Assembly: GCA_946055365.1 (NCBI GenBank)
Contig: CAMGFM010000119.1
Span: forward strand, 1 to 5,138
Length of the DNA: 5,138 nt
DNA from: an uncultured Prevotella sp.
Lineage (GTDB): Bacteria > Bacteroidota > Bacteroidia > Bacteroidales > Bacteroidaceae
Reading direction: 5' to 3'
Shown here: one piece after another, positions 4,809 through 5,138 of the stretch
How positions within the stretch are numbered: the first letter of the stretch is position 1
Layout of the letters: each line of letters opens with the position of its first letter
Made by a program: the position numbers and the translations under genes
Notes under the pieces: generated by a model
Told to the model about the DNA's origin: nothing
The model's input: the letters and a program-made list of their open reading frames with translations, nothing else
Databases searched by the model: none

Positions 4809-5138
4809 CTATTCAGCGGCGCGGCTCGGATATTGCATCGTGAGACAATGTATCGAGCCGTGCTGTCTTATGATTGTGCGAGAGTCTATGCCTATTATGT
4901 CATATCCCCTGAACACGCTTGCCACGGCCTCAAGAGCCTCCGCGTCCTTGGCAGGCTGGCCATAGGTGGGCACTATGACCGCACCGTTGATGATGAGAAA
5001 GTTGGCATAGGTGGCAGGCAGACGCTCTTCGCCGTCGTAGATGGGGTCGGGCATGGGCAGCTTTACGAGACTAAATTTCTCGCCATCGGCATTTTCGGCC
5101 TGCCTTAACTGGCTCTCCAGAGCCTTGAAGTCGGCATA
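4809..5138 (-). CDS. aguA: Agmatine deiminase, C-terminal 109 residues (cut by window edge)
   Basis: AguA converts agmatine to N-carbamoylputrescine and ammonia; AguB, encoded just downstream, uses the product. The frame is open from the window end (5138) to TAG at 4811-4809, giving 109 residues of a protein that is usually about 340-380 long. The N-terminal two thirds and the start lie outside. The visible part carries the family signatures ATYANFLIINGAVIVPTYG, the IIGIDSRTII strand and the terminal HGSIHCLTMQYP, whose Cys is the catalytic nucleophile of the agmatine deiminase (peptidylarginine deiminase-like) family. An internal ATG at 5054 is not the start, because the family-like sequence continues upstream of it. 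The promoter would lie outside the window. Confidence 0.95.
   Translation of the reverse strand, partial: YADFKALESQLRQAENADGEKFSLVKLPMPDPIYDGEERLPATYANFLIINGAVIVPTYGQPAKDAEALEAVASVFRGYDIIGIDSRTIIRQHGSIHCLTMQYPSRAAE

Overview
The window looks like the chromosome of a member of the Bacteroidales, most likely a Prevotella-like genus. The evidence is: promoters of the Bacteroidota TAnnTTTG type on both strands, A-rich translation starts with little Shine-Dalgarno, a PepD and an AguA/AguB pair whose protein sequences resemble Bacteroidales homologues, and an A/T-rich intergenic background around more G/C-rich genes. The family-level placement is an inference from reading alone. There is no tRNA, rRNA, transposase, phage gene or genuine CRISPR array.

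Layout. Positions 1-343 contain no recognisable full-length gene; they hold an array of eight degenerate 13-bp palindromes (57-219) and an 8-bp hairpin (310-331). A tiny 29-residue, probably membrane-inserted protein is encoded on the minus strand at 344-433, behind a strong Bacteroidota promoter (564-595) and a leader of about 125 nt. A divergent promoter at 774-781 faces the plus-strand pair: a membrane protein of the lysylphosphatidylglycerol synthase transmembrane family (974-1963) and, 82 nt later with no promoter in between, the M20C aminoacyl-histidine dipeptidase pepD (2046-3503), closed by a clear terminator (3553-3587). The convergent gap to the next genes carries a second palindrome array (3671-3794, with a decayed unit to about 3817) with an exact 22-nt period that runs into the stop codon of aguB. 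On the minus strand aguA (C-terminal 109 residues, cut by the window edge) precedes aguB (4694-3810).

Functions. AguA and AguB are the two consecutive enzymes that turn agmatine into putrescine through N-carbamoylputrescine. PepD hydrolyses Xaa-His and related dipeptides in the cytoplasm. The UPF0104-type membrane protein has no certain substrate. The genes themselves are ordinary housekeeping and metabolic genes. The unusual content is in the non-coding DNA: two arrays of the same palindromic unit, spaced about two helical turns (21 or 22 bp), both near the 3' ends of genes, plus the unannotated small membrane protein with its own promoter and structured leader, and two overlapping mini-ORFs in the leader of the membrane-protein operon.
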